Origin: Medicago truncatula
Taxonomy: Eukaryota; Streptophyta; Magnoliopsida; Fabales; Fabaceae
Length of the DNA: 64,000 nt
Assembly: GCF_003473485.1 (NCBI RefSeq)
Contig: NC_053045.1
Span: 45,984,494 to 46,048,493, forward strand
Direction of reading: 5' to 3'
Each line of letters starts with the position of its first letter. Within the stretch, counting starts at the first letter, position 1. Position numbers and translations under genes: made by a program. This document shows positions 60,050 through 64,000 of the stretch, one piece after another. The notes under the pieces are model-generated. The model had not been told where the DNA came from. It saw only the letters and a program-made list of their open reading frames with translations, and did not search any database.

Positions 60050-61833
60050 AATGATCAATCAAATGAGATCGTCATTTCCATCCGTGTTGATTTCGACGAA
60101 GTCTGGACAAATCTTTGCTATGGTTGTAAATGGGATTCTGCAAGTATACGATGAGATTAAATGTTTTAAATTAGTCAGTCAATTTAAAAAAATGGTCAAA
60201 CTTAAATTTAGCCCATATAGGCTTGCAAGTCTTGTTTTGTCCCTGTTCTAGATGATCTAATCCCTTCTCACAACAAAAATTGTTCTTGATGCATGGTGTC
60301 AACGGTGATTTAACATGGAATTGTGACCCACACCTTGAGGAGTTTCTTCCTTCTATATACTTTTTGGATTGTCATCATTCGTGATTAGTGATTATGGTGA
60401 CAAGAATTATAATGAAATGAAGTTTGAACACATTAAGGTTTGTAATTGGCTTCCAAGATTCCTAAAAGATGGTAAGTAATAAGCACTCTTTTGCAAGTCA
60501 TAGCGACAAATTAGTTGATTCACTTGTCATGGTGGGTTCCGATGATCGTTCACGGCAGGAAAGACATATATCAGGGCTACAATCAAGGAGGAAAATTAAT
60601 TGATGGTTCAAATCTTGAAATCTGTAATATAATATAAATAACCAAACATAGGAGGTAAAACGATCTATTCATGCTAGAACATTTGAATGAAATGATAAGA
60701 CATCTCTTCTAGTTTAAGTGAAAGATGTTATGAGTTTCAATAGTCTTAAAAATAAAACAATATTAAATCTCTTATAGAAAAATTTTACCATTTATTATTA
60801 TCATATCCGCTTCGAGAGAGTAATCTTTGCTGTATAGGAAGATATCCATTCACACTAAAAATAAAAGGCAAAGGAACCTCGATCGATGCATAGACCTTTT
60901 GACCCTCACTCGGCAAAGCATCTAACTTTAAGGTGGTTGTTGAACTACCTCTGTCCTGTTCTACTTTGCTTCATTTTATGCAAACTCAAGACAAAAATAA
61001 TCTTTGCTGTATAGGAAGATATTCCAAATTATACTTCTCCAATAACTAAAATAATTTTGTTTATAATCAATCATATTACTGTGAAGAAATTCTGCACAAG
61101 AAAAAAATCCGCGTGTAAAGAAAATTAATTGAATTCTGTGTAACTTTTATCTATATTTATTTATATAAACCAGTGTATTAAAAATATTTTACGTATATAC
61201 CTTTGCAAAGGACTATTTCAAAATAAAAAGCAAAAGATAGAAAAAAATATAGATAAAAGTCAAAATAGCATGACCAAGCAAGCATATAACCTTTTTATGA
61301 AGAAAAAAATAGATTAGGGGAAATTAATCCCTATGTAAAGTCAAAATAACCGCCAACTTCATTAATATTTACAACGAAATTTACATATAACAACCACAAT
61401 TGGCACCCAAGAAAATAATTTGGCGGATACTTTAATATTAGAATTAGAATCACATAAGAATGATAAGATTAAACTCAAATAAATTTTAAGAATTAACAAT
61501 TTGAAATTTACACTTCAATAAAGTAGCAAATATGATTTTACATAGAATTAAATGCATTTTCAGTTTTCATATTCATGAGTAATTATCTCACGATTACATA
61601 GCGAAACTAGTTTAGCCACTAAAAGTTGTTTCTGGCCGGAATAAACGTTGGATGGGGTAAATGGGTTCCCAATCAAAACACTTGAAAGTCGAAATACTCG
61701 GGATGATTTCGTGTGAATTTTTTTCGCTCAATAAATCATTTTTCCCATATTTATTACATCATTTACCATTTTGATTCGTGTGTCAATTTACCATGTACTA
61801 ACTATTTAAAGGAGATGCTAACGTCTAAAAAAG
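60050..61833. other. Intergenic, no gene seen
   Basis: AT-rich. TAATCTTTGCTGTATAGGAA with AGATAT occurs twice, near 60821 and 60999. No coding region is supported. Confidence 0.45.
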
Positions 61834-62087
61834 GAGAGTTCTTTTCCACCATAGGAAAGTTGATCATGTCCATTAGATTAAATGAGGAACATATTCCTAT
61901 CATACTCTCTCAACCACTAGATTATTTTTTTATATTATCTTTCACATGGGTGTGTGAGGACATGAAAGAGAGAGTGTGAAAGATAGTATAAAAAAATAAT
62001 CTAGTGGTTGAGAGAGTATGATAGGAATATGTTCCTCATTTAATCTAATGGACATGACCAACTTTCCCATGGTGGGAAAGAACTCTC
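61834..62087. mobile_element. Near-perfect inverted repeat, 113-base arms
   Basis: Left arm 61834-61946 starts GAGAGTTCTTTTCCACCATA and ends ATTATCTTTCACA. Right arm 61975-62087 is its complement with a handful of changes, leaving a 28-base loop. The structure fits a young foldback MITE; a transcript would fold into one long hairpin. No clear target duplication was read. Confidence 0.85.
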
Positions 62088-63020
62088 ATTTCCCAAATTA
62101 AATGGTACCAAGATGTAGAATTAACACGGTTACACAGTGTTAATCAAAGGTATGCCACATCAGTATTATGTGATCATGTCAGCTTCACGTCTTCTTATCA
62201 CGTTAACATTTTTGTTGTATATATATATTTTGAATGTCAAATTGTTAGATCAAACTTTTGTAATTTAAAGAACTAGATGATTAAAATTACAGGAAGAAAA
62301 AAAAAACAAAAAGGGATCAAGTTTTTGAATGGTGAAAAATAGGGGACCAAGAGTATGACATGTAGATCATGCTTAATTATGCCATGGAATTTTAAAATAG
62401 ACAAGATTTATTCATTCATACAAAAGTCTCCAACCTATTTCAAGCTCTTCTGCACACGGTTTTCCTTTTTCTTTCATATGCATACGCTAGTTTTTTCTAC
62501 TGCCCTATCTTTCAAAAAATTCATAAAGTAACACCGCAACTTACATTGTTTTGTATACGTTAAAAAAACTACATTGCATCTTAAACAATGACTACTACGG
62601 TTCTACCTGACTTAAGCCATAGTAGCGATTGGGAATTTCCTCCTACATTCCAAACAAGTATTACAAAACTTGAACATGGGTCATTAAACTTTAAGTAACA
62701 CCATAATGTGAAGCAATCAAATATACTAATTGATTAATTTAACATGTGGACAGTGGACCATACAGTTATAACCACCAGAAAACCAAAGAATAGATTTTAC
62801 ATTAAAATAAATTTATGGATAAGTTAGATAACATATGATTTAATCATACAGAATATACTTTATTTGTTGTATGATCATATAATGCTTCAAGTATACAGAC
62901 ATGCTTATTTATAATGGGGGCCATTCAAGAGAATAATGCTTTGCCTTGCACATGACTAATGGACAACAACACCAATACCATTCTTACAAAGCAAACAAGT
63001 CTTGTCATATTATTTAGAAT
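62088..63020. other. Intergenic, no gene seen
   Basis: AT-rich sequence upstream of the last oxidase gene, without a supported gene. Confidence 0.45.
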
Positions 63021-63196
63021 TATTTTTGTGTTAACACTCCGATTTTTATGAAAAAGACATTCATAGTTTAGAGATTCGACCAAAAGATAAATAAGATCGG
63101 ATCAAATATTATTCAGACAAGATTCAAACATGAGGTATATGCACTTCCGAATGATTTGTCGTTAGCTGAAATTCATTAACCACTCGAGTTCCTTGT
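63021..63196 (-). repeat. Possible tRNA-derived SINE, minus strand
   Basis: On the minus strand, GAACTCGAGTGGTTAATG resembles box A, and about 45 bases later GTTTGAATC resembles box B. The 3' limit is uncertain and no target duplication was found. Confidence 0.4.
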
Positions 63197-63348
63197 TTAA
63201 AGTGTTACATGTTATTGGAAACAAGTTAAAATGAAAAAAGTTTATATTCAACACTATCATAATTAAATTTAGAACATTGACCTTAAAACAATACCAACAC
63301 TCTTCATGTGTATGCACTGTTTCAATTTTTTCCCATAGTTGCTCACAT

Positions 63349-63357
63349 TATATATAG
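63349..63357 (+). promoter_or_regulatory. TATA box of BBE-like gene 6
   Basis: TATATATAG lies about 60 bases before the ATG at 63410, a normal plant arrangement. Confidence 0.55.
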
Positions 63358-63409
63358 AGCATTGGTGATACCTTCCTTCACCACAAAAACGAGAACACAA
63401 ACAAAAATC

Positions 63410-64000
63410 ATGGATTCACCAATCTTACCCTTGCCAATTTTAGTCCTTCTATTATCATCACTTTCATTAAAAGTTTCCTCTTTATTACTTCAAGACAGTT
63501 TTGTCCAATGTCTCAACATGAATTCAGACAGAACATATCCATTTCATACAACAATTTACACTCCAAATGAACCTTCATTCGCAACCATCCTTGATTCCTT
63601 AGCAATGAACCTAAGGTGTTTGGCACCATCTACACCGAAACCCGAATTCATATTCACACCCTCCCAAGATTCCCATGTCCAAGCAGCCGTAATTTGCTCC
63701 AAGAAACTTGGAATCCATCTAAGAGTAAGAAGTGGTGGCCATGACTATGAAGGACTTTCATATGTTTCCAAAATCGAAACACCTTTCATAGTTGTCGATT
63801 TAATCAAACTTCGCGGCATAAGCATCGACACTAAAACCAACACTGCTTGGGTTCAATCCGGTGCCACTATCGGTGAAGTCTATTACAGAATATACGAGAA
63901 AAGTTCTGTTCTTGGTTACCCTGCAGGCCTGTGCACAAGCTTAGGTGTTGGTGGACACATAACAGGAGGTGCATATGGAACATTGATGAGAAAATATGGT
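63410..64000 (+). CDS. BBE-like FAD-linked oxidase, 5' part (cut by window end)
   Basis: The first 197 codons of a sixth cluster member; the frame is open to the last base. MDSPILPLPILVLLLSSLSL is a signal peptide. VRSGGHDYEG gives the FAD His (residue 111) with Tyr113 after it, and GLCTSLGVGGHITGGAYG gives the FAD Cys (residue 175). The wording C-T-S-L and HITGGAYG differs from the CPTV and HFSGGGYG / HLSGGGYG of the other members, and the spacing from His to Cys is 64 residues instead of 62. It therefore belongs to a different subgroup of the family. The substrate-binding half lies beyond the window. Confidence 0.94.
   Translation, partial: MDSPILPLPILVLLLSSLSLKVSSLLLQDSFVQCLNMNSDRTYPFHTTIYTPNEPSFATILDSLAMNLRCLAPSTPKPEFIFTPSQDSHVQAAVICSKKLGIHLRVRSGGHDYEGLSYVSKIETPFIVVDLIKLRGISIDTKTNTAWVQSGATIGEVYYRIYEKSSVLGYPAGLCTSLGVGGHITGGAYGTLMRKYG

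Overview
This is a piece of plant nuclear DNA. It is AT-rich, with GT-AG introns, large intergenic spaces and many miniature transposons, including a foldback family with a 'TTAAATATGTTTTTGGTCCC' end that is common in legumes. A papilionoid legume of the Medicago/Trifolium kind is my best guess, from memory of family and repeat features; the species is not proven.

The window is framed by a cluster of berberine-bridge-enzyme-like (BBE-like) flavoprotein oxidases, all on the plus strand: a 3' fragment at 1-1056, complete genes at 3845-5485, 8333-9994, 43269-44900 and 47231-48850, and a 5' fragment at 63410-64000. All whole or N-terminal members keep the His and Cys that bind FAD covalently. They differ at other active-site positions. 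The 43269 gene also has a well-formed 3' intron whose removal would replace the stop codon with a hydrophobic, GPI-signal-like tail.

Between the two halves of the cluster lie a DYW-type PPR gene that looks like the Arabidopsis mitochondrial editing factor REME1 (13669-15567), a broken C-terminal fragment of an At1g16860-like gene (20183-20644), a two-exon gene for a small secreted LEA-like protein (22589-23197), and a tandem pair of sterol delta-7 reductase (DWF5) genes. The downstream DWF5 copy (35084-40459, 13 exons, 438 aa) is intact. The upstream copy (23977-30827) is a pseudogene that has lost the end of exon 2 and all of exon 3 and carries several stops and a dead splice donor. A solo LTR and a duplicated promoter/SINE block sit in the gap. 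A 1.78-kb block from 17069-18850 is repeated, apparently without any change, directly after the intact DWF5 copy.

The rest is mostly transposon-derived: an internally deleted LINE with a 13-bp target duplication, a 1.74-kb Mutator-like element holding a long nested hairpin, and MITEs of Mutator, hAT, Harbinger and Stowaway type, several with exact target duplications. From 48.9 kb to 63.4 kb I see no convincing gene. No novel multi-gene system is evident. The most interesting points are the switchable C-terminus of one oxidase, active-site divergence inside the cluster, and the decay of one DWF5 copy beside a preserved twin.
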